Position numbers and translations under genes: made by a program. Below the pieces are notes generated by a model that made no database searches, was not told the origin of the DNA, and saw nothing but the letters and a program-made list of their open reading frames with translations. This document shows positions 44,631 to 54,136 of a DNA stretch of 64,000 nt, piece after piece. Every line of letters begins with the position of its first letter. Positions within the stretch are counted from its first letter, which is position 1. Source of the DNA: Dysgonomonas sp. ZJ279 (GTDB lineage: Bacteria; Bacteroidota; Bacteroidia; Bacteroidales; Dysgonomonadaceae); the NCBI RefSeq assembly GCF_011039205.1, contig NZ_JAAKEL010000003.1, positions 294,484 to 358,483 on the forward strand. Reading direction: 5' to 3'.

Positions 44631-47600
44631 TTAAAAGGTTAGATTACAACCAATACTGATTATTCTGTTGGTCGGATATTGTATACCTGACCCTTTGTCA
44701 ATTTCAGGATCCATATCTATATCACCTAGATTGTCTATTGAGAAGAGATTTTGCATAGACGTAAAGAATCTGGCTTTAGTCATTCCCAGACGTCCACTGA
44801 TGTGGGATGGGAGAGTATACCCAAATTCCAGATTCTTTAATTTCAAGTAACTAATATTTTTTAGCCAGAAATCATTTTTCCAATAGTTGCTATGATTTCC
44901 GTTTCCTTCAATGATTGTAGGATACCTTCCTGCCACAAGTGCACTATTTGCATCGTGAATGTCGGATAAATGCCATTGGTCTGATAGATAATATTGAGGG
45001 TTGTTACCTCCATCATGTAATGGTGTTTTCATTTCAGATTCCATGTAAAAAGAAGAAAAAGTCGATCCGGCAAACATTAGTCCTAAATCGAAGCCTTTAT
45101 ACTCGAAATCAAAGACAAAGTTGAAGTTCAAATATGGAACATCGCCTTCTCTGTATCCGATTGGTCTGTCGTCCATACCGTTAACAATGCCATCGCCATT
45201 CACGTCTTTATATATCAAATCGCCGGGGCGGATCGTTGTATTCCCTTTCCCATCTACATTTACTGGATGGTTTGCTATTTGTTCCCATGACTGGAATTGA
45301 CCTATAACTTGTTTCCCCCAATTGATATTGCTATATCTCTCATCAATAGAATTGCGATAGACTTGCCATGAGTTTCCATGACGAGGCTTATACTGATGCC
45401 AATCGTATTTGCGAGAAAAAGTAAAGTTACCACCTAACGAATAGTTCAAATCTTTTACTTTATCTCTCCATGTAATGCTACCATCAAATCCTCTCAGCAT
45501 TTCTGATTTTAAATTTTCACGAGGAAGTTCAAAACCAGATTCGCTAGGTATCAACACATCATTTTTACGTTCGGGTATACCATCTAATTTTCTTGTGAAA
45601 AAGTTGAAATCACCTGTTAATTTATTGTCGAAAAATCCAAAATCGAACCCTACATTAAACATTTTGGCTTCCAGCCATGATAAAGTTCTTACCGGTACAC
45701 CCCTTGGTTTGGTACCTGTTACCCATTCTCCGTCTACAACGGCTCCACCTTGATTGTAATCATATCCATCAAGATAATCAAATGCGCTATAATCGGGTGT
45801 TTCATCAAGGCCGACTACACCATAAGAGGCCCTTAGTTTTAAATCAGATACGGTATTCTTGATACCTTTCCAGAATGATTCTTCCGAAATTCTCCAACCT
45901 GCAGATACAGAAGGGAAAAATCCCCATCTATCTTTTTTAGGAAATTTCCACGCACCATCATATCTGCCTATAAACTCTAAAAGATATCTATTGTCATAAT
46001 TATAATTGATCCTGCTGATGAATCCTGCTCTGGATTGAGGTTCATTCAGCCTATCCTGAATACCTACCATAGACGTAAGGTAAACCTGATCTATTGCATT
46101 AGCAGCTGGTCTGTCTTGCAACCAGAATCTAGGGGATTTTCTTCTTATAGCCTCGCCGCCAACAGTAAAAGATAGAGAATGCACATCAATTTTTTTATCG
46201 TAGTCTAATATAAATTGTCCTGAAGTTTCTTCTACTTTTTCATAAGTACGTTCCATATATGGATTATCCATAGAACTTATAACTTTGTAAGTATCCGATT
46301 CCTCTACATATTCATATAGCTTATAAGTGTATTCATGATTTCGCTGGAATTTATCAGCGTAATAGTATCCCCCCAAGAGGCTTAGTTTTAACCCATCTAT
46401 TATTTTATATTCGGCCGATATATTCAATTGGATTACACGCCAGGTTTCTTCTAATGTTCCGGAACGTTCATAATTGAGCATCCCAAAATTTGTATTATTC
46501 TCTGATGATGTTAATGCCGGATAGTTCGGATTATCATTAGCAAAAGGTCTTCTGGTTGGTAAGTTTCGATAGATTGCAAATAGGGCTTGCCAATAATCAT
46601 CTTGGCCGGGAACTCCCGGATTTTTTCTTGTTTCTATACGACCATTCATGTTTCCGCCTATCTTTAGTCTTTTGTTAATGTTGGCGTCTACACTCATTTG
46701 TATATTTGTACGATTGAATCCGCCATAGTTCACGATAATGGCATCTTGGTTCAGATGGCTGAGTGATAAATAATAATTTATATCTTCGGATCCTCCTGAA
46801 ACATTACCACCGATATAAGACATTGGTGATGTATTTATAACGTAGTCGTACCAGTCAAAACCACGATAGTCCTTCTCTGTTCCCTGTTGCCATTTGGCTA
46901 AATCTTCTGCCGAATATTTCATATTGTAGTTCGGATCAGTAGCCTTTTTTATAATATCAGATTGATATTTTGTCTCTACGTAAGTTTGTGTATTTGCAGG
47001 TTTGGGAAATCTGAAGAAGTTCTGCCATCCATAAGTTGCAGTCAAATTAACTGTGTTTTTTGTTTCTCTTATACCTGATTTGGTTTTGACCACTACCACT
47101 CCGTTTGCTGCACGGACACCGTATATGGCAGCAGAAGCATCCTTAAGTATAGATATAGATTCTATATCATTGGGATCGATATTGTTAAATTGACCTTCAT
47201 CCTTCTGAACACCGTCTATTACATAAAGAGGTGTGCCCATTCCCCTTATTCGGATTGTTGTACCCGAACCTGGGCGTCCGTCCGGTTGACGAGAGTTGAT
47301 ACCTGAAATTCGACCAGCTAAAGCGGTGGAGGTTGTTGCGGCATTCGTTGTAACTAGCTGATCACCACTTATGGCCGAAATTGCTCCGGTGATAGACTCT
47401 TTCTTTTGTGTCCCGAAGCCGACTATTACAACATCTCCCAGCACTTTTACATCTTCTTTTAACACAATATTAAATTCTTTTCTACCGCCTACTTTTAGTT
47501 CTTGTGGTAAGAATCCGATGTATGTTACTACAAGTGTTTCTCCTTCTGTGGCATCAATTTTAAATATTCCGTTTGTATCAGTCATTGTACCTTTTATTGT

Positions 47601-48080
47601 ACCTTTTACCGAAACACTGACTCCTATCAGAGGCTCGCCTGCAGCATCAGTAATTTTTCCTCCAACAGGATTGGTACTCTGGGTCGTTTCTGTCAATTGA
47701 AAATCTTTTGCTTTGTTTTTCTGAGATAGAACAATTTGTCTATCAAAAACTTCGTAAGCAACGTCTTCATTCTGGAATAGTTTATCTAAAACAGCGAATA
47801 CATTCTCGTTGGTTGAGGCGATTGCTACTTTGCGATTTACATCTATGAACTTTTTATTGTATATAAACCGAAATTCAGTTTGTTCTTCTATTTTATTTAA
47901 TACCTCTTCTACCGAAGAATTTTTCAGGTTGAGGTTTAAGTGTGTCGACTGAGAATAAGATGGCATGCTAAAAGCACTTGTTAAACAACAGAATAGCAAT
48001 ATAAATATTATCTTTAGTGCAAGATGGCTCTGAGATGACAGTATGTGCCACTTCATTTTTCGTTTAGAAATTAGATTCAT
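44631..48080 (-). CDS. SusC/RagA family TonB-linked outer-membrane transporter with STN domain
   Basis: A 1149-residue import channel for oligosaccharides. After the signal peptide (AFSMPSYSQS) comes an STN domain (about 50-115, SSVEEVLNKIEEQTEFRFIYN), then a carboxypeptidase-regulatory-like domain (GGKITDAAGEPLIGVSVSVKG), the plug with GAISAISGDQL and MGTPLYVIDGVQ, and the barrel. The STN domain marks receptors that signal to a FecR anti-sigma factor, and such a pair lies directly upstream. Start codon may be at 48080 or Met9 (48056). Confidence 0.95.
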   Translation of the reverse strand: MNLISKRKMKWHILSSQSHLALKIIFILLFCCLTSAFSMPSYSQSTHLNLNLKNSSVEEVLNKIEEQTEFRFIYNKKFIDVNRKVAIASTNENVFAVLDKLFQNEDVAYEVFDRQIVLSQKNKAKDFQLTETTQSTNPVGGKITDAAGEPLIGVSVSVKGTIKGTMTDTNGIFKIDATEGETLVVTYIGFLPQELKVGGRKEFNIVLKEDVKVLGDVVIVGFGTQKKESITGAISAISGDQLVTTNAATTSTALAGRISGINSRQPDGRPGSGTTIRIRGMGTPLYVIDGVQKDEGQFNNIDPNDIESISILKDASAAIYGVRAANGVVVVKTKSGIRETKNTVNLTATYGWQNFFRFPKPANTQTYVETKYQSDIIKKATDPNYNMKYSAEDLAKWQQGTEKDYRGFDWYDYVINTSPMSYIGGNVSGGSEDINYYLSLSHLNQDAIIVNYGGFNRTNIQMSVDANINKRLKIGGNMNGRIETRKNPGVPGQDDYWQALFAIYRNLPTRRPFANDNPNYPALTSSENNTNFGMLNYERSGTLEETWRVIQLNISAEYKIIDGLKLSLLGGYYYADKFQRNHEYTYKLYEYVEESDTYKVISSMDNPYMERTYEKVEETSGQFILDYDKKIDVHSLSFTVGGEAIRRKSPRFWLQDRPAANAIDQVYLTSMVGIQDRLNEPQSRAGFISRINYNYDNRYLLEFIGRYDGAWKFPKKDRWGFFPSVSAGWRISEESFWKGIKNTVSDLKLRASYGVVGLDETPDYSAFDYLDGYDYNQGGAVVDGEWVTGTKPRGVPVRTLSWLEAKMFNVGFDFGFFDNKLTGDFNFFTRKLDGIPERKNDVLIPSESGFELPRENLKSEMLRGFDGSITWRDKVKDLNYSLGGNFTFSRKYDWHQYKPRHGNSWQVYRNSIDERYSNINWGKQVIGQFQSWEQIANHPVNVDGKGNTTIRPGDLIYKDVNGDGIVNGMDDRPIGYREGDVPYLNFNFVFDFEYKGFDLGLMFAGSTFSSFYMESEMKTPLHDGGNNPQYYLSDQWHLSDIHDANSALVAGRYPTIIEGNGNHSNYWKNDFWLKNISYLKLKNLEFGYTLPSHISGRLGMTKARFFTSMQNLFSIDNLGDIDMDPEIDKGSGIQYPTNRIISIGCNLTF

Positions 48081-48489
48081 ATATTTACATATTAATTATT
48101 AGAGAATAAGGTTGAGAAGCTTTTATTTTTATGATTAAAATCAAACGGGGAAGTCTTACTCACTTCTCCGTTTCTTATTATTTATCGTCTTTTCATAATA
48201 AGCTTGGTCGGATGGTTGGTTCTATATTTTATGCATGGTGTATTGGAATTTAAGGGTTAACATTCAAAACATTCATATACTTTTTCGCTAAAAAGTTTAA
48301 AAGAGGAGGTTCTATTTCATACAAAAACATTTATGGCACGCACTATGAAAATATGCCTGCTTTATTTTTATTTCAAGATAATTTCTGCACGTACATAATA
48401 AAGACGTCTGTGGAATGAAATACCACAGACGTCTTTATTATATTTTCAAGAAAAATTTTAAAATGAGGGTCTACTTTGTGTTAGTATGT
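48081..48489. promoter_or_regulatory. Intergenic region fecR-susC
   Basis: 409 nt that must contain the promoter of susC, which starts a new transcript after the fecR terminator at 48395-48441. No TAnnTTTG box was found on the minus strand close to susC, consistent with use of the local ECF sigma factor; its recognition sequence is not known. Confidence 0.4.
48395..48441 (-). terminator. Terminator of the sigma-fecR operon
   Basis: A perfect 19-bp stem (48395-48413 with 48423-48441) with a 9-nt loop; the core is AAGACGTCTGTGG/CCACAGACGTCTT. It lies 49 nt after the fecR stop. Confidence 0.85.
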
Positions 48490-49509
48490 TTATTTAGAGC
48501 GGCGTACTTCGATCCTTTGTTTATTCTGATAATTGTTATCTTTAGCCTCATTTACTTTCTTCTCGAAATAAATTGGTGCACTTGACTGTAACAAGTTAAG
48601 TATTTGATCTAAAGATTCGTTCTGGAATGTAGCTCTATACACATATTCGCTTATTTCTTTGTCTTTTACGACAAACTCCACATTATATATTTGTCCTAAT
48701 CGTTTGAAAACAAATTCGAGTGAATCATCCCTGAAGGCGTGTATGCCGTCTTTCCACGAGCACCATTTATAGGTGTCGGTATTGCGAATTTCGTACGTTT
48801 CATTGTTTTTGTCATAATCTATTCTTTGGCCCGGATTAAGCAATTTATCGGTATTGTCGAACAACAGATTAACTTTACCGTTTACCAATGTAACTGCTGT
48901 ATTCTGATCATTGGTATAAGCCTCTACATTAAATGCTGTTCCTGTTGCTTTTATTGCCATCTTATCGGTATATACGATAAAAGGGTGTTCTTTATCGGAC
49001 TCTACTTCAAAAAAAGCTTCTCCTTGTAAGTGAACACTACGTTCGTCACCTTTAAAAACCGTTGGGAATTTGAGTGTACTGCCTGCATTCAGCCATACTT
49101 TCGAACTATCGGGGAGATGGATCAATGATTTGCTGCCATATGCGGTGAATACTTCCTGATATATGATTGATTCTTTATTATTATAGTTCTCGTAAGATAG
49201 GTATCCCACTAGCATCATTAATGGTATGGCAATTACGGCTGCTATTTTTTTCCAGTAGTAAATAATAGATGTTGAGGTTTTTATAGGAGTACTAAATTTC
49301 AAATTTATATTTCTATATGCTTGATCTACATTTATGGTGTCAGGATCGAAAGCCGGATTAGCAACCTCCCATATATTTTTTAAATGTTTAAATTCGGTTA
49401 AGTGTTCTTTGTCTTTTTCAATCCAATCAGCAAGTATATCTATCTCTTCTTGTGTTGCTTGATTGGATAGATATTTTGAGATGATTATACTTATTTGTTC
49501 CTTTTCCAT
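48490..49509 (-). CDS. FecR family anti-sigma factor
   Basis: A 339-residue single-pass inner-membrane protein. The N-terminal cytoplasmic part (ISKYLSNQATQEEIDILADWIEKD) binds the sigma factor, the membrane helix is about 88-107 (IAAVIAIPLMMLVGYLSY), and the periplasmic part has the FecR domain (FTAYGSKSLIHLPDSSKVWLNAGSTLKFP, GEAFFEV) and a C-terminal STN-like end (VVKDKEISEYVYRATFQNESLDQILNLL). It follows the sigma gene after 65 nt and signals with the STN-type SusC downstream. Confidence 0.93.
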   Translation of the reverse strand: MEKEQISIIISKYLSNQATQEEIDILADWIEKDKEHLTEFKHLKNIWEVANPAFDPDTINVDQAYRNINLKFSTPIKTSTSIIYYWKKIAAVIAIPLMMLVGYLSYENYNNKESIIYQEVFTAYGSKSLIHLPDSSKVWLNAGSTLKFPTVFKGDERSVHLQGEAFFEVESDKEHPFIVYTDKMAIKATGTAFNVEAYTNDQNTAVTLVNGKVNLLFDNTDKLLNPGQRIDYDKNNETYEIRNTDTYKWCSWKDGIHAFRDDSLEFVFKRLGQIYNVEFVVKDKEISEYVYRATFQNESLDQILNLLQSSAPIYFEKKVNEAKDNNYQNKQRIEVRRSK

Positions 49510-49574
49510 TTTTTATTCTTCTTGGCTGTCGATAATTCTATATGCTTAAGACGTTCGGATATAAAGTGACCTCA

Positions 49575-50162
49575 TTAATTTATAGATAAAATAACATAAA
49601 TTAAAAGTATAATGAGAAAATCTTTAAGTTCGATCCTTAAACTTGCCAAAGCTTTGCTAATGCGATCCTCAACTGTTCGTTGCGATACATTTAGTTGCTT
49701 TGCTATATCTTTATATTTTACATCTTGTATTCTGTTCAAGAGAAATGCTTCACGTTGTTTCTCGGGTAACATATCTATTGCCCTCTGAAGGTGCTGATAG
49801 AGATCGGAATACAATATATAGTCAAAAGTATCATTATATTGCAAATTATCATAAGGTTGTGTCTCATAGTTTCTTACTATTTTACGGTGTCGCAATTCAT
49901 CGAGGCATTTATTGCGCACGGAGGTTAATAAGTAAGCACGTAAAGAGGTCTCAATTATGAGTGTATGTCTTTCGTTCCAGATTGTAAGTAATATATTTTG
50001 AACTACATCTTCACAAAATAATTGGTCACGAATTATGTTTCCGGCGTAGAGGACTAAATCTTTGTAGTATTTTTTAAAAATGACAGAAAAAGAGTCTTTA
50101 CAATCTTCTCTCAATTTTGCTAGTAAGTTCCAATCAATTTGATTACTCTCGCGGTCCAACAT
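49575..50162 (-). CDS. ECF RNA polymerase sigma factor of the PUL
   Basis: A sigma-70 family ECF factor with 195 residues. Region 2 is seen in FSVIFKKYYKDLVLYAGNIIRDQLFCEDVVQNILLTIW (about 23-60), and region 4 in LPEKQREAFLLNRIQDVKYKDIAKQLNVSQRTVEDRI (about 132-168). With FecR and the STN-SusC it forms the usual trans-envelope switch that turns on susCD when the glycan binds. A hydrophobic C-terminal tail (LKDFLIILLIYVILSI) is typical of Bacteroidota ECF-type PUL sigma factors. Confidence 0.93.
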   Translation of the reverse strand: MLDRESNQIDWNLLAKLREDCKDSFSVIFKKYYKDLVLYAGNIIRDQLFCEDVVQNILLTIWNERHTLIIETSLRAYLLTSVRNKCLDELRHRKIVRNYETQPYDNLQYNDTFDYILYSDLYQHLQRAIDMLPEKQREAFLLNRIQDVKYKDIAKQLNVSQRTVEDRISKALASLRIELKDFLIILLIYVILSIN

Positions 50163-50441
50163 ATTTTATCAGTAAGGAAATGATTTATATATTTTCTGTG
50201 TGCAAGTTATAGAATAAAATGAAAAAGTAAACTGATTTCCTGAGTTAAAATTAATTTATCTTAAACTATTAGACGGATCGTTAGTGATTATATTTTCTTC
50301 TTGCAATACATAGTTAAAACAGCGAGAGAATGGCTTGGTGTATTAAAAATGCATGTTTGTATACTACTTTAGTTTAGGGTAAGTCTATTACTTATTTTAG
50401 TTTCAAATTATCAAGTTACAACTAAAAACTATGTCAATTGA
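50163..50441. other. Intergenic stretch upstream of the sigma gene
   Basis: About 280 nt of AT-rich DNA between the divergent sigma gene and the HEPN relic. I see no reading frame. The sigma promoter must be here but no convincing TAnnTTTG/TTG pair was found. Confidence 0.3.
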
Positions 50442-50573
50442 CATCACGCTTCCAATTTTATAGTTGCAAAAGAGGATATTGATGTTCTTGTTCCAAAGGC
50501 CAAAATTGCTAAGGGATACAACAGCGCGAATTTATCAGGTGGATTGCTTAAGGCATATGAAGAAATGGCATAA
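50442..50573 (+). pseudogene. Relic of an MNT-HEPN gene (C-terminal end only)
   Basis: The frame HHASNFIVAKEDIDVLVPK is open from 50442 to a stop at 50571 and has no start codon. It matches the C-terminus of the intact gene at 54137 (DPDFVVTKEDIDALVPKVE), with a 15-nt exact match AAGAGGATATTGATG. After this shared segment the sequence diverges (AKGYNSANLSGG). The rest of the gene is absent; upstream is a TGA and unrelated DNA. It is best read as the residue of a deleted paralogue. Confidence 0.7.
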
Positions 50574-50689
50574 TCTTCCTTTTAAGATTATTTATTATAT
50601 TTGTCAGATTTAATTTATAGAACCTGCTGCAGAATTTAATTTTGCGTGAAAAAAATAACGAGAAACCGGACAATCAATACATAATTTTC

Positions 50690-51826
50690 ATGTTAGAAAA
50701 ACAAATTTCATCCGCTGCATTTGCAGATACAAAACCACACTATAATATTCTTAATGGATTGCGTGGAATAGCTGCTATTACAGTGGTTTGTTTTCATTTA
50801 TTTGAAGCATTTGCAACAAGCCATTTGGATCAAAGTATAAACCATGGCTATCTGGCAGTGGATTTTTTCTTTATATTATCAGGATTTGTTATAGGGTATG
50901 CTTATGATGATCGTTGGAAAACCATGAAAACAAAAGATTTTGTCAAACGCAGAATTATACGTCTCCAACCGATGGTTATCATAGGAGCTATTATAGGTGC
51001 TTGTATGTTTTATTTTCAGGGATGCTCAGTATGGGATGTATCACTAGTTGCGGTACCTGCACTTTTGATAGCTACACTATTGAATTCCATGATGATACCA
51101 GTTTCGCCGGGTTCGGAAATTAGGGGTGTAGGAGAAATGTACCCATTGAATGGACCTACGTGGTCTTTATTTTTTGAATATATTGGGTATATCCTGTATG
51201 CACTATTTATTCGCAAATTTTCTACCATAGCATTGACAGTATTAGTTGTTGTAGCAGGTTGTGGATTGGCCACTTTTGCTATATTCGGGCCTTACGGAGA
51301 TATTTGTGCCGGATTTCAATTGACAGGGACTGAATTTACAGGCGGCTTTCTCCGCTTGCTTTTCTCGTTTTCAGCAGGTTTACTCTTATCCCGTATCTTC
51401 AAGGCAATTAATATAAAGGGAGCTTTTTGGTTGTGTAGCTTGTCTATAATTCTTCTGTTGTCTGTTCCCCGTATAGGAGGAGCAGAGCATTTTTGGATGA
51501 ATGGTTTGTATGACACGCTGTGTTTTGCCGTATTCTTTCCGCTTATCGTTTTTTTAGGTGCTTCGGGCAAAACTACAGATAAATATACAATTCGCATATG
51601 TAAATTTTTAGGTGATATATCTTATCCTTTGTATATGGTACATTATCCTTTCATTTATCTGTATTATGCATGGGTTAAAAACGAGAATCTTACATTTAGT
51701 GAGTCTTTACCCGGAGCTCTAGCTTTACTTATAGGAAGTATTCTGTTGGCCTATGCCTGTTTGAAACTTTATGATGAACCAGTTCGTCGATATTTGACAA
51801 AAAGATTTTTGCAAAAAAAAGATTAA
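50690..51826 (+). CDS. Acyltransferase 3 family membrane protein (OafA-like)
   Basis: Integral membrane O-acyltransferase, 378 residues, about ten hydrophobic helices. The family signature is present: LNGLRGIAAITVVCFHLFEAF with the key His, DFFFILSGFVIGYAYDDRW, and a basic loop FVKRRIIRLQP. It probably acetylates a surface sugar, a lipid or a carbohydrate precursor. A TTG at 50642 lengthens the frame, but the ATG at 50690 fits the usual N-terminus. It stands alone after the relic and is followed by a GNAT gene. Confidence 0.85.
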   Translation: MLEKQISSAAFADTKPHYNILNGLRGIAAITVVCFHLFEAFATSHLDQSINHGYLAVDFFFILSGFVIGYAYDDRWKTMKTKDFVKRRIIRLQPMVIIGAIIGACMFYFQGCSVWDVSLVAVPALLIATLLNSMMIPVSPGSEIRGVGEMYPLNGPTWSLFFEYIGYILYALFIRKFSTIALTVLVVVAGCGLATFAIFGPYGDICAGFQLTGTEFTGGFLRLLFSFSAGLLLSRIFKAINIKGAFWLCSLSIILLLSVPRIGGAEHFWMNGLYDTLCFAVFFPLIVFLGASGKTTDKYTIRICKFLGDISYPLYMVHYPFIYLYYAWVKNENLTFSESLPGALALLIGSILLAYACLKLYDEPVRRYLTKRFLQKKD

Positions 51827-51937
51827 AGGATATGGGAAGAGGGGGGTGAAAGCTTTACTATATGGAGAAAAAACAAAATATAGTATTTAACCTATTGGAT
51901 AAGTTCCATTCTTTATTTGTAAAAGAAAATTTCATAT

Positions 51938-52414
51938 ATGAATATTAAATTTAAAAAGATAAGCGATTTTAATCGAGGAATACTTTTTGACTTATTGAAA
52001 AATGCATATTCATTTGATTGTAAATATGAACGAATATGCAATTCTGATTGGCTATTTTTCGATAACTTTTTCTTTGATAACTTGCAAATTGCAGATAAGT
52101 GTGGATTTATTACAACACTAAATGATGAAGCTATCGGATTTGTTTCATGGGATCCAAGAAAAATGCCTGAATATACCGAAATTGGACATAACTGTATCGC
52201 TTCAAGATATAAAGGCTGTGGATATGGTAAAATCCAACTTCAAGAAACGATTAATAGAATTGTCCAAAATAATCCGCAGAAAATTATTGTAACCACAAAT
52301 AGTGATCTTATACCTGCACAACGAATGTATGAGAGTATTGGATTCACAATATGTCAAAAAAGAATAGAACTAGCTAGCCCAGATTTTGAACTTATTAATT
52401 ATGAGCTTAGATGA
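51938..52414 (+). CDS. GNAT family N-acetyltransferase
   Basis: A 158-residue GNAT protein. The acetyl-CoA pyrophosphate loop is RYKGCGYGK (90-98, Q/RxxGxG/A motif), preceded by the beta4 strand TEIGHNCIAS, and the C-terminal region (VTTNSDLIPAQRMYESIGFTICQ) is the motif-B helix and strand. The substrate is unknown. The gene ends 42 nt from the convergent hexokinase gene with no evident terminator. Confidence 0.85.
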   Translation: MNIKFKKISDFNRGILFDLLKNAYSFDCKYERICNSDWLFFDNFFFDNLQIADKCGFITTLNDEAIGFVSWDPRKMPEYTEIGHNCIASRYKGCGYGKIQLQETINRIVQNNPQKIIVTTNSDLIPAQRMYESIGFTICQKRIELASPDFELINYELR

Positions 52415-52456
52415 GTAATTACTTCTTTGAGGTAAACGAATTCCTATCCTATAAAG

Positions 52457-53674
52457 TTACGATAATGCCGCAATAGCCGAGCCTATTAAGTTAGCATTCT
52501 TAATACCCGCAATATACACTTCTACGTAACCTAAATCCATTTCATCTAACAGATCTCTCAGCACTTTAGCAACTATTGTGTGGAAGTCATTCTCGTTTAC
52601 ACGTTCCATCACGCTCCAAAAAAGGCTTCCTTCGGCAACTACCCGTATAGTTTTGATAGAGGGATCGTGCATCACCTGAACAGCAATTAAGCCTGCCAGA
52701 GAAGCAGCAACCAATTTGGCTGAACGTTCGTATATCCATCGTGCAACCGATACATGGCCCTTACGTTTGGGAGTAGAGCTGTTAATCAAATCGGTCAGGC
52801 TCTTTCCGTCAAACGATGTGTCATAGCCATCATTCGGATAAACGGCTCTGAACACCTTACCCAAATACATACCAGATACTGCCTTCTCGAAACGTTGTGA
52901 GCCGGGAACTTCGCCTTCGCCTCTGTCTACAACACTGTCGTACTCGGTGAGATACGAAGGGAAAAAGTTACCTGATTCAAGATTAACAGGAATCATATTC
53001 TGACTATCGGGCTTATTGAGCTTGGCTATTTTATTTTCACGAGCCAGGAATGCCATATTTGTACCCGTACCCACTATAAGCCCTATATAAGCGTCACACT
53101 TATCTTTGCGTGAAAGCCCAGCCAACAGACTAGCTACCGTATCGTTGATAACCTTTATGCTTTTGAACTGAACTTTACTAAGATCGTTTAAATAATCTAA
53201 CAAATCTTTGCCGATAGGTTTGCCCACCATCTTGTCTATATTTACACCTTTAGTCCAACGCAATAACGTAGCATCACCATCCGTTTCGCATTTGGCAGGA
53301 TATGAGAAACAATATCCGATAGCAGAATTATCAGGTAACTCAATCTTGTTGATCAGGTTTGCTTGCTCGGCAAACAATTGTTCTTTGGTATAACCGGGAG
53401 TTTTCATCACCGAAAGGTCTTTTTCCCAACCGCTTTTAGGAGTTATGATAGTTTCGCCCCCTTGTATTTCGACTTTAGCAGTACGATAATTAGTTCCTCC
53501 CAAATCTAAAACGACAGATTTACCCTCTCCTCCTTCTTTAGGTGGATATACATAGGTAGGCAGACAGAGAATCTCGGTATTATCACTCTGTAATCCTTTT
53601 TCTACCTTATCCTTCAAATCTAAAGCAATTTCTTTCAATTGCGCTGTACTAAGTTCAAAAACATTTGTTTCCAT
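52457..53674 (-). CDS. Hexokinase (eukaryotic-type family)
   Basis: A 405-residue ATP-dependent hexose kinase of the hexokinase 1/2 family, known in Bacteroides. The phosphate-1 loop LDLGGTNYRTAK is at 57-68, GYCFSYPAKCE is the sugar-binding block, INDTVASLLAG contains the catalytic Asp, and VGTGTNMAFL is the second phosphate loop. It lacks the duplicated half of vertebrate enzymes. It is monocistronic on the minus strand. The preferred sugar (glucose, mannose or fructose) is not fixed by sequence. Confidence 0.93.
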   Translation of the reverse strand: METNVFELSTAQLKEIALDLKDKVEKGLQSDNTEILCLPTYVYPPKEGGEGKSVVLDLGGTNYRTAKVEIQGGETIITPKSGWEKDLSVMKTPGYTKEQLFAEQANLINKIELPDNSAIGYCFSYPAKCETDGDATLLRWTKGVNIDKMVGKPIGKDLLDYLNDLSKVQFKSIKVINDTVASLLAGLSRKDKCDAYIGLIVGTGTNMAFLARENKIAKLNKPDSQNMIPVNLESGNFFPSYLTEYDSVVDRGEGEVPGSQRFEKAVSGMYLGKVFRAVYPNDGYDTSFDGKSLTDLINSSTPKRKGHVSVARWIYERSAKLVAASLAGLIAVQVMHDPSIKTIRVVAEGSLFWSVMERVNENDFHTIVAKVLRDLLDEMDLGYVEVYIAGIKNANLIGSAIAALS

Positions 53675-54136
53675 AGAGTTAGAGTCTGTTTAAATTTTGT
53701 AGAAGAAAAATAATACAAGAGTTTTTGTATTTAATCAGCGGGTCATTTCTTTGAAGTGATTAAACTAATAAGAAATGTATCTGACAGATTTAACGAAAAC
53801 CCAGTGACAATATATAGAAAAAGTTTTGTTACCACAAGAACACAAGCGAAAACATGATTTGACAACAATATGGAATACCCTATTTTATTGGGTAAGAACA
53901 GACTGTCAATGGCGTGTTACCCTAAAGATTAGAATTGCAAGTCGTTATTAGCAGATATAAAAATTAAGTGATAATTTATATCACTGCGGTTTTCATTCGT
54001 CAGTCAGCATCTAAAACCCAACCAACAATAACAGGATGTTGACACAAATATACAATTAAGTATGAAAAGTTAATTTCTATTTTCCTATTTTGTATATCTT
54101 TATGTTCTTAACTTTAAGATTATAAATAAAGTCCGA
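53675..54136. other. Intergenic region hexokinase/MNT-HEPN
   Basis: 462 nt without a gene, rich in dyads: AATACAA/TTGTATT at 53712-53731, TACCC/GGGTA at 53876-53894 (its left half recurs as TTACCC near 53927), and AGTGATA/TATCACT at 53967-53985. A minus-strand TATATTTG -7 box is at 54052-54045. This is the boundary between core and accessory genes; no tRNA or target repeat was seen. Confidence 0.4.

Noticed and set aside
53675..54136. tRNA gene as integration site
   Set aside because: The gap has several short dyads but none folds into a cloverleaf and there is no terminal CCA-type or T-loop consensus.
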